Shown here: piece after piece, positions 40,529 through 51,300 of the stretch
Layout of the letters: each line of letters begins with the position of its first letter
Numbering within the stretch: position 1 is the first letter of the stretch
Assembly: GCF_020623625.1 (NCBI RefSeq)
Contig: NC_060200.1
Location: 372,001-436,000 of the forward strand
Length of the DNA: 64,000 nt
Source: Saccharomycodes ludwigii
Taxonomy: Eukaryota > Ascomycota > Saccharomycetes > Saccharomycodales > Saccharomycodaceae
Reading direction: 5' to 3'
Notes under the pieces: generated by a model
Databases searched by the model: none
Told to the model about the DNA's origin: nothing
The model's input: only the letters and a program-made list of their open reading frames with translations
Position numbers and translations under genes: made by a program

Positions 40529-41671
40529 ATGTCATATTATAGAAACTCCACCACAAACAGTAGTGCGACAGGCATATCATCAGCACAAGGTACTGAACAA
40601 GATTTGATGAATGACATTACTATCAATAATCCAGCAAATGACTCTATATCTGATATTGATTTTAATCCTCAACAAGACTTTTTATTTAGTAGCTCCTCCT
40701 GGGATGGCACAGTACGTATTTGGGATGTTCAACAAAATGGTATGCCGCAATGTAGGGCACAGTATCAACATCAAGCACCTGTTCTAACTAACAGATGGTC
40801 TACTGATGGTACTAAAGTGGCATCTGCTGGTTGCGATAATTTGGTGTTGCTTTATGACGTTATGACGCAACAACAACAACAAGTTGGGCAACACGACATG
40901 CCCGTTAAATCAATTAGATTTGTACAATGCGGGCCAACCAGCCAAAGCCTATTAGTCAGTGGTTCTTGGGATAAAACACTCAGATATTGGGATTTACGAC
41001 AACAACAACCAGCTTTTACACTTCAACTGGCCGAAAGAGTTTATGATATGGATTCTAAACAAAAGTTATTAGTCGTTGCCTTAGCGGGAAAAAATGTAAC
41101 GGTCATCGACTTGAATAACCCATCACAAATATTTAAACAAACAACAACCCCATTAAAATGGCAAACTAGGACAGTCGCGTGTCATAATGAAGGAAATGGT
41201 TTTGCTATTGGTTCTATAGAAGGTAGGTGTGCTATCCAATACATTGATCAACAAGAACAAAGAAAATCAGGGTTTTCCTTTAAATGCCATAGACACCAGA
41301 ACAAAGCACCAGTAGGATTAAACATAAATAGTAGTAGTGGAACCAGTACTACCAATAATAATAATAGATCCTCCTATGTCTATTCAGTCAACAAGATATG
41401 CTACCATCCCATATACGGTACATTTGCAACTGCTGGCGGAGATGGTACATTTACTTTTTGGGATAAAGACAATAGGCGTAGATTGAAGGGCTACCCATCG
41501 TTGAAGGGACCTATTTCTGCGGCTAGTTTTAATAGAACTGGTAGTATATATGCTTATGCTGTTAGTTATGATTGGTCTCAAGGACATATGGGTAACCTAC
41601 CTGATTATCCAAACGTCATCAGGTTACATGCGGTTAAAGATGAAGAAGTTAAAGGCAAAAAAAAAACATGA
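40529..41671 (+). CDS. GLE2: mRNA export WD40 protein Gle2 (Rae1)
   Basis: A 380-residue WD40 protein close in length to S. cerevisiae Gle2 (365). It keeps [105 protein letters not shown] and [20 protein letters not shown], spanning the seven blades. Gle2 docks at the nuclear pore on the GLEBS motif of Nup116 and supports poly(A) RNA export. An Asn/Ser-rich insert after residue about 260 is lineage-specific. In S. cerevisiae this gene (YER107C) sits beside FLO8; here 9.5 kb separates them. Confidence 0.97.
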   Translation: MSYYRNSTTNSSATGISSAQGTEQDLMNDITINNPANDSISDIDFNPQQDFLFSSSSWDGTVRIWDVQQNGMPQCRAQYQHQAPVLTNRWSTDGTKVASAGCDNLVLLYDVMTQQQQQVGQHDMPVKSIRFVQCGPTSQSLLVSGSWDKTLRYWDLRQQQPAFTLQLAERVYDMDSKQKLLVVALAGKNVTVIDLNNPSQIFKQTTTPLKWQTRTVACHNEGNGFAIGSIEGRCAIQYIDQQEQRKSGFSFKCHRHQNKAPVGLNINSSSGTSTTNNNNRSSYVYSVNKICYHPIYGTFATAGGDGTFTFWDKDNRRRLKGYPSLKGPISAASFNRTGSIYAYAVSYDWSQGHMGNLPDYPNVIRLHAVKDEEVKGKKKT

Positions 41672-42061
41672 TCTGTTTCTTTTGAAGTAATTGTTGCTTA
41701 TTGGAATTAACTAAATGAAAAAAAAAAAAATAAACCTTATGCATATATAGTTAGTTATAGTAAATGGTACCTTATGGACGATTGAGGGAACGTGAAGAAA
41801 GTTAACCCGGGTAACATATACTATTTATTACGTGTAAACATTAAAAATCAAAATATAATAAAAGAATTACAATCCAGAAAAACATATGTTCGTGACAAGT
41901 GACAAAACAGTGGTAATCATAGTAAGCAGTGATCGGACATTCGGATATATAAATAAATTCTTTTTAACTGCTAAAATATAAAAACCGCTCAGTGCGTAGA
42001 AACGAGTGGAAAAAAATTTTTTTTTTTTTTTTTCTTCTATTTATTTATTTTGAAAAAAAGG

Positions 42062-42093
<32 letters not shown>

Positions 42094-42677
42094 CATTTCT
42101 TTTCTTTTTTCTTCATTTTATTTCTACTCATTCAAACTTTTAGGTCTTTTTTTTTCTTCTTTTTTTTTTTAGTATAGTTATATTTTACCGACTCAACATA
42201 AAAAAAGATTATCAGAAACTAGGAAAGAGATCTACGAGGTAAACAAGTTGTCAGTAACCTTATATACATCCTGCTAATACGGGCCGTCAGCCATTGTACA
42301 CATTTTTCTTTTTTGTTCTATATTTTTATGGTTCATTTAGTTGTTATATTGGTTTAATTGTATTTTTTTTGTGTTACCTTGTTACTAAACGTTGCTCTTA
42401 TCGTTATACTTCACTTCTTTATATTTTGTACTTTACTGCTTTATTCTAATAACTTTTTTTTTTAGGTTTTCTATTTTCTATTAATTTATTCCTCGGTTGT
42501 GTTAGATCTGTTCCCAAAACAATTTTCCAAAACAAAAAAAAAAAAAAAAAAAAAAAAAATAATAATAATACTAATAACAATATTGAATTTTTCAATACTT
42601 ATAAATTTATACACCGGTTTGATCTATCTGAATTACTATTATTTTCATATCAACAATAATATTTGCCATTTACTAGG
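41672..42677. other. Spacer between GLE2 and YBL081W
   Basis: 1006 bp between tandem genes. It contains a Reb1-type site at 41807-41814, an A-rich run at about 42062-42089, T tracts near 42016-42031 and 42147-42170, and an A23-type run near 42535-42559. I looked for a tRNA or snoRNA and found none I could support. Confidence 0.75.
41807..41814. promoter_or_regulatory. Reb1 site CCGGGTAA upstream of YBL081W
   Basis: CCGGGTAA (complement TTACCCGG) lies within the near-palindrome gttaacccgggtaac, 136 bp after the GLE2 stop. Its position suits a boundary between GLE2 termination and the next promoter. Confidence 0.55.
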
Positions 42678-43877
42678 ATGCATAGAAAGATTCAATATAT
42701 CCCCTTCCTATCTCAAACTGAGGATATGGAGGCATATATATCTCAATATAGAGATATGAAACAATTACCATATAGTTTTCAAAAAAATAACAGTATGAAC
42801 TTTAAAAATAACGCTGCTGCACAACATAATCAGTCGTACAACAACAACATTCATAGTATTCATCACCATATTCAGGAAAATGCCGGTGCCATTACTAGCA
42901 ATGGGCCAGGTCAACAACCATATGGAATTTCCTTTAATCACAATGGAACTAGAAATGCAATTTTAAATGTGAATGCTCCTTCTGTTCCTAATAACGGTAC
43001 CAATATTAAATTAGGTTATGATGCTTATTTAGTTGCTCAACGTTCTTCCATGAATTCTCCACTATTGTCAACTACTAATTCTAATTCTGCCACTGTTCCT
43101 ACTAATACACTAAACAATATTGTATTAAATTCATCCTCGGCAGCTTCTTCTTCTTCTTCAATTGTAGGACCACCAGATCATATGATTTCTCCACACCAAC
43201 CTTCCAATTTGGTCGTGCTCAATGATTATTCTGGATTATCACAACACCCGCAACAAGTTTGCTATAATCATAACAGTAATAATACTAATAGTGGTAATAG
43301 TAGTAATAATGCTACCGGTAACATTGGCCTACCATACAATACTGCCAATAATAATATCTCTATGGATTTCATTCAGAATCATCGGGTACAACATTCTATA
43401 AATGAACAACAGAATCTTTATCCATATTCCAGTATCAATATTGGTAACAACAGTAATAATAACGGCACTGGTAACATGATGACCCGTACTGCATCGGATA
43501 TGGCATTTAACACTAATGCTCATCATAATTCAACTAATTTATCTTACATGGGCAGTAATACTCAAGGCAATGGGTATTCTGGCAATAATAACAACGGCAG
43601 CATTCATTATCCTCCTACTTCAGAATATATTGATAATGTTAACATGGCTACTACATTTAATAACAGCACTAATAATATGACCAATTTTGTACAAAATTCA
43701 ATAGGTGCTGTTAATAGTACCAATGGTATTCCAACTTCCAGTAGCCCTACGCCTGGTATGAATAGTTCTAGTAACAATAATAATAATGGATTTTTTGCTC
43801 CAATAAGTACTTCTGGTTCTTCTTCTTTAATGGGATCACTAAAAATTTGGAACACTGATATGAGTGTTTGGAGCTAA
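42678..43877 (+). CDS. YBL081W: Asn-rich protein of unknown function, YBL081W orthologue
   Basis: A 399-residue protein from the first ATG of the frame (42678); the frame extends 15 bases upstream but begins at TTG. The N-terminus (IQYIPFLSQTEDMEAYISQY) and the extreme C-terminus (LKIWNTDMSVWS) look ordered, while everything between is Asn/Ser-rich and disordered. As I recall the S. cerevisiae protein, it has the same two ends (IPFLSQNED near the start, IWNTDMSVWS at the end) around a different Asn-rich middle. Its position between GLE2/ALG3-side genes and PET112, on the + strand, matches YBL081W. The biochemical function is unknown. I see no DNA-binding or catalytic motif. Confidence 0.88.
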   Translation: MHRKIQYIPFLSQTEDMEAYISQYRDMKQLPYSFQKNNSMNFKNNAAAQHNQSYNNNIHSIHHHIQENAGAITSNGPGQQPYGISFNHNGTRNAILNVNAPSVPNNGTNIKLGYDAYLVAQRSSMNSPLLSTTNSNSATVPTNTLNNIVLNSSSAASSSSSIVGPPDHMISPHQPSNLVVLNDYSGLSQHPQQVCYNHNSNNTNSGNSSNNATGNIGLPYNTANNNISMDFIQNHRVQHSINEQQNLYPYSSINIGNNSNNNGTGNMMTRTASDMAFNTNAHHNSTNLSYMGSNTQGNGYSGNNNNGSIHYPPTSEYIDNVNMATTFNNSTNNMTNFVQNSIGAVNSTNGIPTSSSPTPGMNSSSNNNNNGFFAPISTSGSSSLMGSLKIWNTDMSVWS

Positions 43878-43958
43878 TTTATTTATTCATCATAGAGATC
43901 ATTATATGTTTTATCTTTTCAATTTTTCAATTTTTCAAAAAAAAATTTTTTTTTTAGG

Positions 43959-43990
<32 letters not shown>

Positions 43991-44560
43991 TGTTTAATGA
44001 TGTTTTACATTTTCATTTATTTTATTCCCATAATAGTATAGAATTATTTTTACATTTGTTGTTTCGGTTTCCCTACCAATACATTAAGTTTGTTCTTCTC
44101 TCCCCTTTTAATATCATTATTAGTATTATTATTATTTATGGTTCTGTTTTCCATTTTTGATTTAATTAAAAAGAAAAAACACATTTTTCTCGATACGAAC
44201 GAATAATTGCTATTACTGTTATAATAATTAGAGATGGGTAATTGAAACAAAAAAAAAAAAAAAAAAAAAAAAATAATAATAATAATAATAAATAGGAAAG
44301 AAAAACGGGCACAAGAGAATATGATTATTCTTTTAAATAACTATATATATTACTGAGTTTGTTTTGTATTTGTTTATTATCATTTACATTTACACTTCAG
44401 ATGCTCGTTATATATAAATTGCAAAAATCAAAATATGTTTTATAGCCATCAATATTATTTTTATGTAGTATTTAATGCAGTGATGTTTTTATATTATACG
44501 CAAAGTTATATTTACAGTTTCTAAATAAAATGGACATCGAGTCTTTTTCCCTCTAACATT
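43878..44560. other. Convergent 3' spacer between YBL081W and PET112
   Basis: 683 bp between convergent stops, with T tracts at about 43949-43985, an A-rich run near 44249-44271 followed by (AAT)n, and otherwise AT-rich sequence. No RNA gene seen. Confidence 0.75.
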
Positions 44561-46246
44561 TCACCATTTAACATTTAGAATACGTTTAAATGTGTTCTCA
44601 AACAATTGGGGCTTAATCCTACCTTGTGACAATCTCATACCTTGTCCTACTAAAAATTTCAATCCGTTTTTCCTTTTTCCAGAAACTATATTCTTCACCA
44701 GTTCAGCGTCATCAACTTCAGATAAAATCGTTTTGCACAACGAATCTAATTCGGCTTCATCTATTTCTGATATAGGGCTTAGGTCAAAATCTTTAATTAG
44801 TTTTTGAAAATTTGGATCTTTCAAATTATTCTCCATACAATAAAATAATAACAATTTCCCACTTTTCTTACTTAAACTTTCATTATGAATTAAAGTTAAA
44901 AATTCAGCAAATTTAGTGCTTGTAAAATTACAATCTTCCAATTTTAATTGTAATTTATTTAAATTCCCCAAAAAATCATGAAGTATCCAATTTGTAGGCA
45001 ACTTATAGTCTACTTTCTTTTTGTTATTTTTTTGTAGCAACATTTCCCTATATTTATCAAATGTTGCTAAATAATATGTTAATAGTTGCTCGTGTGTGTA
45101 CATTTCATCATGTCCATTGCTATTTGTCGTCAATATTTTGGCATCTTTTAAAGCCAAGTTATACGGTTCATTCATTAATTTTTCTAAAATTTCATCTGGT
45201 AGTTCAGGTATTATCTTTGATAGATCATCCATAATTAGGGGATCTAATCTCAAGACCGGCAATTCGGAATCAGGCAGGTATCTATAATCTATGATAGTCT
45301 CTTTGCTTCTTAATTTAACTGTTTGCATCCCATTCCAACCTCTGGTTTCAGATGAGGCTAATTCTGTAAAAGCATCTCCATTTTCAATAATATTGACTTG
45401 CCGGGAATATTCATATTGAATCGCATTTATAATAGAACTTGTATTAGGTAAATTTTTCAATTCTATCCTTGGATAATTATTGATCGATATGTTTACATCA
45501 ACCCTCATTGCACCAGTTTCCAAGTCTCCAGTAGAAATTTTCAAGTGCCTAATTAGGTTTTGATATTTTTTAATAAAACTTCTAATTTGTTTTAGATCAG
45601 TAAACTCAGGAGCGGTAACCATTTCTATTAAGGGAACATTTGACCTATTTAAGTCAATCAGACTCAAACTTTGGATATCATCATTGTAACTTTGTTGTTC
45701 TAAATAATTGGATTTGCCCGTATCTTGCTCGATTTGTAGTTGTATAATGTTAATTTTATGTTCCTCTTCATTTATCCCATCAATTGTTCGACGTAATACC
45801 ATGCATCCGTTTTTTGCAAATGGAGAATAATGTTGAGTTATTTGATAACCCAAAGGTTGATCTCCATAGAAATAATGTTTCCTATCAAATGTTGACTCGT
45901 GATTAATATCACTTTTCAAGGCGTACGCTAATTTCAAGGCATATAATATTACTTGTGTGTTCAAAACTGGCTGGGTTCCCGGTAATGCACTGTCAAAATA
46001 TGAAACATGATTATTTGGTTTATTTATTGACTGAAATGGATCGTTCGTTGATAAGGAAAATAATTTTTTATCCGTATTTAATTGGGTATGGATTTCTAGA
46101 CCACACTTTAATTTGTATTTAGGGAACAATTTGAACTTATTATGAGACTTTGTTACTATTAAATCGTTATAAGTGTTAGCACTAGTCTTTGCAGAAATGG
46201 CAGTTTTAGACCATCCACTTGCATAAAACCTTTGGAATCTCAGCAT
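44561..46246 (-). CDS. PET112: Mitochondrial glutamyl-tRNA(Gln) amidotransferase subunit B (GatB)
   Basis: A 561-residue GatB protein (541 in S. cerevisiae). The N-terminus MLRFQRFYASGWSKTAI is a basic, acid-free mitochondrial presequence. GatB signatures follow: LKCGLEIHTQLNTDKKLFS, DSALPGTQPVLN, KHYFYGDQPLGYQITQHY, LIDLNRSNVPLIEMVTAPEF, STGDLETGAMRVDVNISI, ELKNLPNTSSIINAIQYE and IDYRYLPDSELPVLRLDP. The C-terminal YqeY-like domain (VGQGMRLSQGRIKPQLFENT) binds tRNA. With HER2 (GatA) and GTF1 (GatF) it converts Glu-tRNA(Gln) to Gln-tRNA(Gln) in mitochondria. Position and strand match YBL080C. Confidence 0.97.
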   Translation of the reverse strand: MLRFQRFYASGWSKTAISAKTSANTYNDLIVTKSHNKFKLFPKYKLKCGLEIHTQLNTDKKLFSLSTNDPFQSINKPNNHVSYFDSALPGTQPVLNTQVILYALKLAYALKSDINHESTFDRKHYFYGDQPLGYQITQHYSPFAKNGCMVLRRTIDGINEEEHKINIIQLQIEQDTGKSNYLEQQSYNDDIQSLSLIDLNRSNVPLIEMVTAPEFTDLKQIRSFIKKYQNLIRHLKISTGDLETGAMRVDVNISINNYPRIELKNLPNTSSIINAIQYEYSRQVNIIENGDAFTELASSETRGWNGMQTVKLRSKETIIDYRYLPDSELPVLRLDPLIMDDLSKIIPELPDEILEKLMNEPYNLALKDAKILTTNSNGHDEMYTHEQLLTYYLATFDKYREMLLQKNNKKKVDYKLPTNWILHDFLGNLNKLQLKLEDCNFTSTKFAEFLTLIHNESLSKKSGKLLLFYCMENNLKDPNFQKLIKDFDLSPISEIDEAELDSLCKTILSEVDDAELVKNIVSGKRKNGLKFLVGQGMRLSQGRIKPQLFENTFKRILNVKW

Positions 46247-46645
46247 ATTTCTTTCGGGATAATCAAACTGTTTACTTGCTTTATTTATTTAGTTCAATAT
46301 TAACTGTATTGTTTTTATATTTTGGGTTGAGTTTTTTGAAGAATATCTATTTGTTTAGTGGCGATAACTGAATACTGGAAAAAAAAAAAAATTTTTTTAG
46401 TTCATTTTTTTTTTTTGCGCAGATATAACGACAGCGTACAAAATAAACTGAATTTTATTAAAAAAAAAAAAAAAAATTTTTTGCTATTTCAATTCAAAGA
46501 TTTGTTATCTCTTCTTTTTTAAAAGCTCAAGACTACTGTTTCCAATGTGTTATTATTCTTAAAACATTTTAGCTTCTTATTATATTAAAAATAACTTACG
46601 TACTGCCGATGCAAACATAAATTGAGAATAAGGGGATATTTTTCT
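46247..46645. other. Spacer between PET112 and the probable MAM1
   Basis: 399 bp upstream of PET112 and downstream of the next minus-strand gene. It has A/T tracts near 46378-46398 and 46459-46480. Nothing else recognised. Confidence 0.75.
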
Positions 46646-47917
46646 TTATTGCTTGCTAGGATAATTAGTTAATTTCTTGATCAAGACAGATTCCTTGTTA
46701 TCAATAGATTTCTCTGGTTCCATAACATCATTTTTATCTTTTTGACCCAATTTTCCACTATCGGCATCGGATAAAGAAGTTGAATCAAGCAATATTTCAT
46801 TGCTATTAAAATTTTTATCAAATAAATTAATTTCCTTTCTGCAATTCAACTTTGTTCTTTGTGGGAAAAGGCTCCCACCTTTACCATTTTCTGGCATTGT
46901 TTCTAAAGGAGAAGCTTCAATACCACTACATTCTAATAGCTGAGATTTATTATGATGAGACTCTTTTTTTTCTTTTCGTTTTTGAAGGAAAAAATTATTA
47001 ACCTCTTCTATAGTTGGAATGAGTATCATTTCTATAGGCTGTGATAGCGCTGTGATATTTTCAATTATTGTTGGTTTGATATTCCACATTCTTTTCACTT
47101 TAGTTTTATCGTTACTTCCAATAAGCAATTTATTGTATACATATGGCAAAAAGCACATCTGCCTAAAATTTCCCAGTCGTAAATGCAGCAAGTCTTCATA
47201 TATATCCATTTCGAATAATATACAATTTCTAACAGCACTATAACTAGTTTTCAAAGCTTCGAGCAATCTACCACAAGGAAGGTGCTTACAAAAAAAATCA
47301 TTATTGGGTCCATTGAAATACATATCATTTTCAATCGCACAGATACTGTCCTGTAATTTAGCAAGGTTTTCAGAAGTTAAAGCAACTTTTTTTTTTTCGC
47401 TAAAATTATTAGTACTCAATTTTTTTTCACGTAGTATCATGGTTAAATTTTTAGTACTATTTTTCTCTTTTGTTTCTTCATTGGTTTGATATTTATCACT
47501 ATTGTAACTATTGTTGCCTTCGTCGCTACTATTGCTTATAGTATAGTTATTTTCCCCAATCAGGGACTCAATATTTACACTTTTTTTTTTGCTTAAAATT
47601 CTAAGTGATCTTCTTAATTTTGCTTCCTGGACATTTTCAATTTTAGTAGTACTGTTAAACAAAGCATTTTGTAAATTGTTTAATTTCAGATTTTTTGTAT
47701 TTTTGCTGACTTTTTTTTTAAATAAACTTTGTACTGATATGTCAAGTTTATTTTCGTAGTGATTTTTTAAGTTACTAAAATTTGGTTCTTTCTTATATAT
47801 CACCAACTTTTTTTTTCTTCTTTTTTTCAACTGTTTGTTATTTTTAACCAAGGGGTTTTGATTAAGATTTTGTTCTTTTAGTACATTTTTACCAACATCA
47901 ATAACTTTATTTCCCAT
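46646..47917 (-). CDS. MAM1: Probable monopolin subunit Mam1
   Basis: A 423-residue basic protein from MGNKVIDVGKNVL (ATG at 47917). The open frame continues upstream to 48040, but that outermost codon is GTG, so I prefer 47917. The N-terminal half is Lys/Asn/Ser-rich. A conserved-looking core occupies about residues 200-315 (FCKHLPCGRLLEALKTSYSA, LHLRLGNFRQMCFLPYVYN, VKRMWNIKPTIIENI). The call rests mainly on synteny: a minus-strand gene directly before the + strand NUP170/NUP157 gene matches YER106W beside YER105C. Mam1 clamps Csm1-Lrs4 and Hrr25 at kinetochores in meiosis I to mono-orient sister chromatids. S. cerevisiae Mam1 is 302 residues and the family evolves fast, so sequence support is weak. 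A meiotic MSE motif upstream adds support. Confidence 0.62.
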   Translation of the reverse strand: MGNKVIDVGKNVLKEQNLNQNPLVKNNKQLKKRRKKKLVIYKKEPNFSNLKNHYENKLDISVQSLFKKKVSKNTKNLKLNNLQNALFNSTTKIENVQEAKLRRSLRILSKKKSVNIESLIGENNYTISNSSDEGNNSYNSDKYQTNEETKEKNSTKNLTMILREKKLSTNNFSEKKKVALTSENLAKLQDSICAIENDMYFNGPNNDFFCKHLPCGRLLEALKTSYSAVRNCILFEMDIYEDLLHLRLGNFRQMCFLPYVYNKLLIGSNDKTKVKRMWNIKPTIIENITALSQPIEMILIPTIEEVNNFFLQKRKEKKESHHNKSQLLECSGIEASPLETMPENGKGGSLFPQRTKLNCRKEINLFDKNFNSNEILLDSTSLSDADSGKLGQKDKNDVMEPEKSIDNKESVLIKKLTNYPSKQ

Positions 47918-48396
47918 ATTTTTTTTTTTATATTTTTTTTTTATATTTTGTGAATCTTTTAAAAATACATTTAAAAAGTTGAAATATCTTTTTTTCAAAG
48001 TGAAATATTTATATATATATATACGAAATGTCAGTGACACAAAAACTTTTTTGTTTCTTTTTAGTTATTTTTTTTAAGCCCAGACAGTAAAATAATTCTT
48101 AAAGCCTTTGTTGTCCGCAGAATGTTTTTATATTCGGAATAAAAACACCGGATATCAAAAAAAATGTAAAGCAAAATATTTTTTTTTTTTTTTTTTTTTT
48201 TTTACGAGTTAACAACAACAAAAAAAAATTTTTTAATATATATTTATTTATTTATTATTTATTACGTCTTATAACCATTTTTGCTGCTCCAACAGTCTGA
48301 ACTAAAAAGGAGAAAGGGAGAACTGCAAGGAAAGATTAATATACTAAATTTTGTTTCTGTTACGTCAAAAAACACAACAAATATTACTAATATATA
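47918..48396. promoter_or_regulatory. Divergent MAM1/NUP170 promoter region
   Basis: 479 bp between divergent starts. It contains (TA)n at about 48010-48022, an MSE-type motif (48036-48044), and a T tract at about 48180-48203. No other gene seen. Confidence 0.75.
48036..48044. promoter_or_regulatory. Middle sporulation element (MSE) GACACAAAA
   Basis: GACACAAAA matches the Ndt80 site consensus gNCRCAAAW at every position and lies about 120 bp upstream of the MAM1 start. Meiosis-I-specific genes in yeast are typically Ndt80 targets. Confidence 0.5.
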
Positions 48397-51300
48397 ATGA
48401 GTATTTACTCAACTCCGCTAAAAGCAAAGGTTTCCTTCCAGATGCCTAATGAAAATGGCACCAATGGCAGCTCTACAGAAACCAAAGTAATATCTAATAA
48501 ATTAAGTACCAACGGTCACTCAAATACTAATAACACTGCTGCAGCTATAACTAATATCGCCCCCCTGTCTAATTTCTTTAGTAATATAATGAATACAAGA
48601 AATGAAACAGTTCGTATTAAAGGCTTCAATGAAAAACCACCGCTAGAGTTGGCTTCTCAATATATAGATAATTTAAATGAATTAGATAATAATGCTCCAA
48701 TTTTGGATCTAAATTCCTACTATAATAATGGTGTAGAATATAATTTTAGTAAGGATATAGGTGGGTTGGGTGCCTTTACACCATTCCAAAGATCTCAAGT
48801 CATTAATATACCGGAAGAGTTATTAAAAAAAACTAACTCCGCAAATACAATTGATAGTAATATGGGTATTTTCTCAGAAATTGACCGTTGTTGGATTACT
48901 TTTGATAGCAAAATAGTTTTATGGAATATGAAACAATCAGGTGTATTTCAAACAATTGATGAATTTAAAGCTCCTATAGTGAAAATTTCCTTGGTTAAGC
49001 CACGTCCATGCACCTTTGTCAACACTATAACCCATTTACTAATTGTGGCAACTACACAAGATTTGAATTTATTTGCTATTTCCTACGATTCTGAAGAAGA
49101 GGAACTGTCTGTTTACAATACTGAGTTATCGATTGCATTAAATGGTCTGATTGTTCAGGACATTGTTGTTTACGAATCTACAGGTCAGATTTTTTTTACC
49201 ACCAAGGATGACTTAAATATTTGGGAGTTCCAATATTCTAACACTGATGAGTGGTTTAATGCTAAATGTTCCAAAATATGTTTAACACAATCCAGACTTT
49301 CTAATCTAGTTCCGACATCTATGGTTAATAAGCTTTCCACCATTTTTGCTTCTTCTTCCAAGCCGGAAGAATTAATTCAATTGGTAATTGACCAATCAAG
49401 AGGTATCATTTACACCTTGTCAAATAAATCTGTCATTAGAGCTTATGGCATAACTTCTAAAAACTCGTTAGAATCACCCTTAATTTCTACGCCAGAGGAT
49501 ATGAAGCAAAGAATTAGTGTTACAAGCAGTTGGAGAGCTGCCATTTTGAAGAATGAATATTTTAAAATAGTGAAAATTGTGCCCATCCTGAACAAAGAAA
49601 ATAGAAATTTATTTTTGGTAGCAATTACTGTCGGCGGTTGCAGACTATACTTCAATGGTTTTATAAATCAACATAATTCCAAAAAAGTTGGTGCATTGCT
49701 TTTAGAATCCGTTAAATTTCCCCCTGTTTCGCAAGAAGTAATTAACCAAAAGATTAATTCCGAATTAAACACAAAGGGTAAATTATTACCCAACAACCTT
49801 TCTGATTCTTACAATTTTATGAAATACAGATTACAAAGAAGTTCCAGTGTATTACTGTCCACTTCAGCTGCGAGTACTATTATTTCACCAGGCATTTTTT
49901 TTTGTCCTGTGGAAAAAGACGCCAAAGATGGTGATGCTAAAGCTCATAAATTATTTGTTTCTGTACCTGACTATGGTATTTTGAAAAACTACAATAAGTA
50001 TTTGGAGAATGCTGCTTTTTTGGATACTAATGATGAAGTCAGGGCAATTGCTCCGATAACTCCGTTATTCAACGCGACTGAAACACCATACGGCTACTGT
50101 AACGAATTTGCTACCCAGTATTCTATCGAACCTTTGCAAGTTGCAGTTTTAACTGATACAACTTTGGAAATCTATAAATATCGTACACCAGATTTTGTTT
50201 TTGAGGATTTAATTAGTGGTTCTAATGTTTTACCATTTGTTTTGAATTATGGTCAGGCAGAAGCTTGTTCTACTGCATTATTTTGCTCCTGCAAATTTAA
50301 CAGACCAGAAAGCTTGAGATCCAGTTCCTTAAACTTTTTTTTGACAGGAATACCGGGAATCGTTGATTTGAAACCAGTTTATAAAAAAACTGGGCTTGTT
50401 TCTTATTTGATGTCCCCTGCGGGGAGACCTTCTGCTTCTGCGTCTACAATGAGTACTTCTTCGGCTTTTGCTCCAAGGACTCCAGTCAAAAATAGTATTA
50501 CAACAACGTCTACCAATAGCAGTGCTGTACACGAGGAAACCCTTTCGGAATATAGTATGGATGATGTTGTTTTATCTTCAAGATTTTATGGTATTGCTTT
50601 ATTAGTTGCTAGAATGACTAGAAACCTTTGGAACAAGCCGGTATTTGAGGTTTTCAAGAATTGTAAATTTGATTCTAGTAATAATGATAAAATCGTGGTT
50701 AACTCTGTAATTGATAACCAAATAATTTCTAAATTTTCTGTACCAAGAAACAGAATTGAATATTATTTAAGTTCTATTGTAGTTGTTGATGATTTTTTAA
50801 ATGCACATTCCGACCAACTTTTATATACAACAGCTAGCTTATCGCAATTTAAAGATAAAAAGGAGGAACTTGCAAATAATGCTGAAAATATTGCCGTCGC
50901 GTCTATGATTAGGTTAATTAAATCCATGAAAGAAGCGCTATCATTTTTGCTTGTTCTATACGATGAAAGCGAAGTGGATGGATTTGAAGGACAATATTTA
51001 GCATTTAAGGATATTATCAAATATTTGAGTCTAGAAGTTCAGACAAAGTTGAAAGACATGAACTTTAAAGACCTTTTCAGTTTATCTAGCTTGGAGACCA
51101 AAACTTTGATCCGTGAATTGTCATCTTCAATTATTAACCGAAATTTAATGAGAGGAAGATCTATTGATTATATTACTAATGCGCTACAAGAACGCTGTGG
51201 TTCTTTTTGCTCAAGTGATGATGTTTTAGGCTATCGTGCCATAGAACACTTGAAAAAGGCAAAGGAAATTGGTTTACGTGACTTGGAAGCATTAAATTAT

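Noticed and set aside
42499-42759. 86-codon + strand frame upstream of YBL081W
   Set aside because: It is mostly translation of an A tract and AT-rich sequence and overlaps the YBL081W start in another frame.
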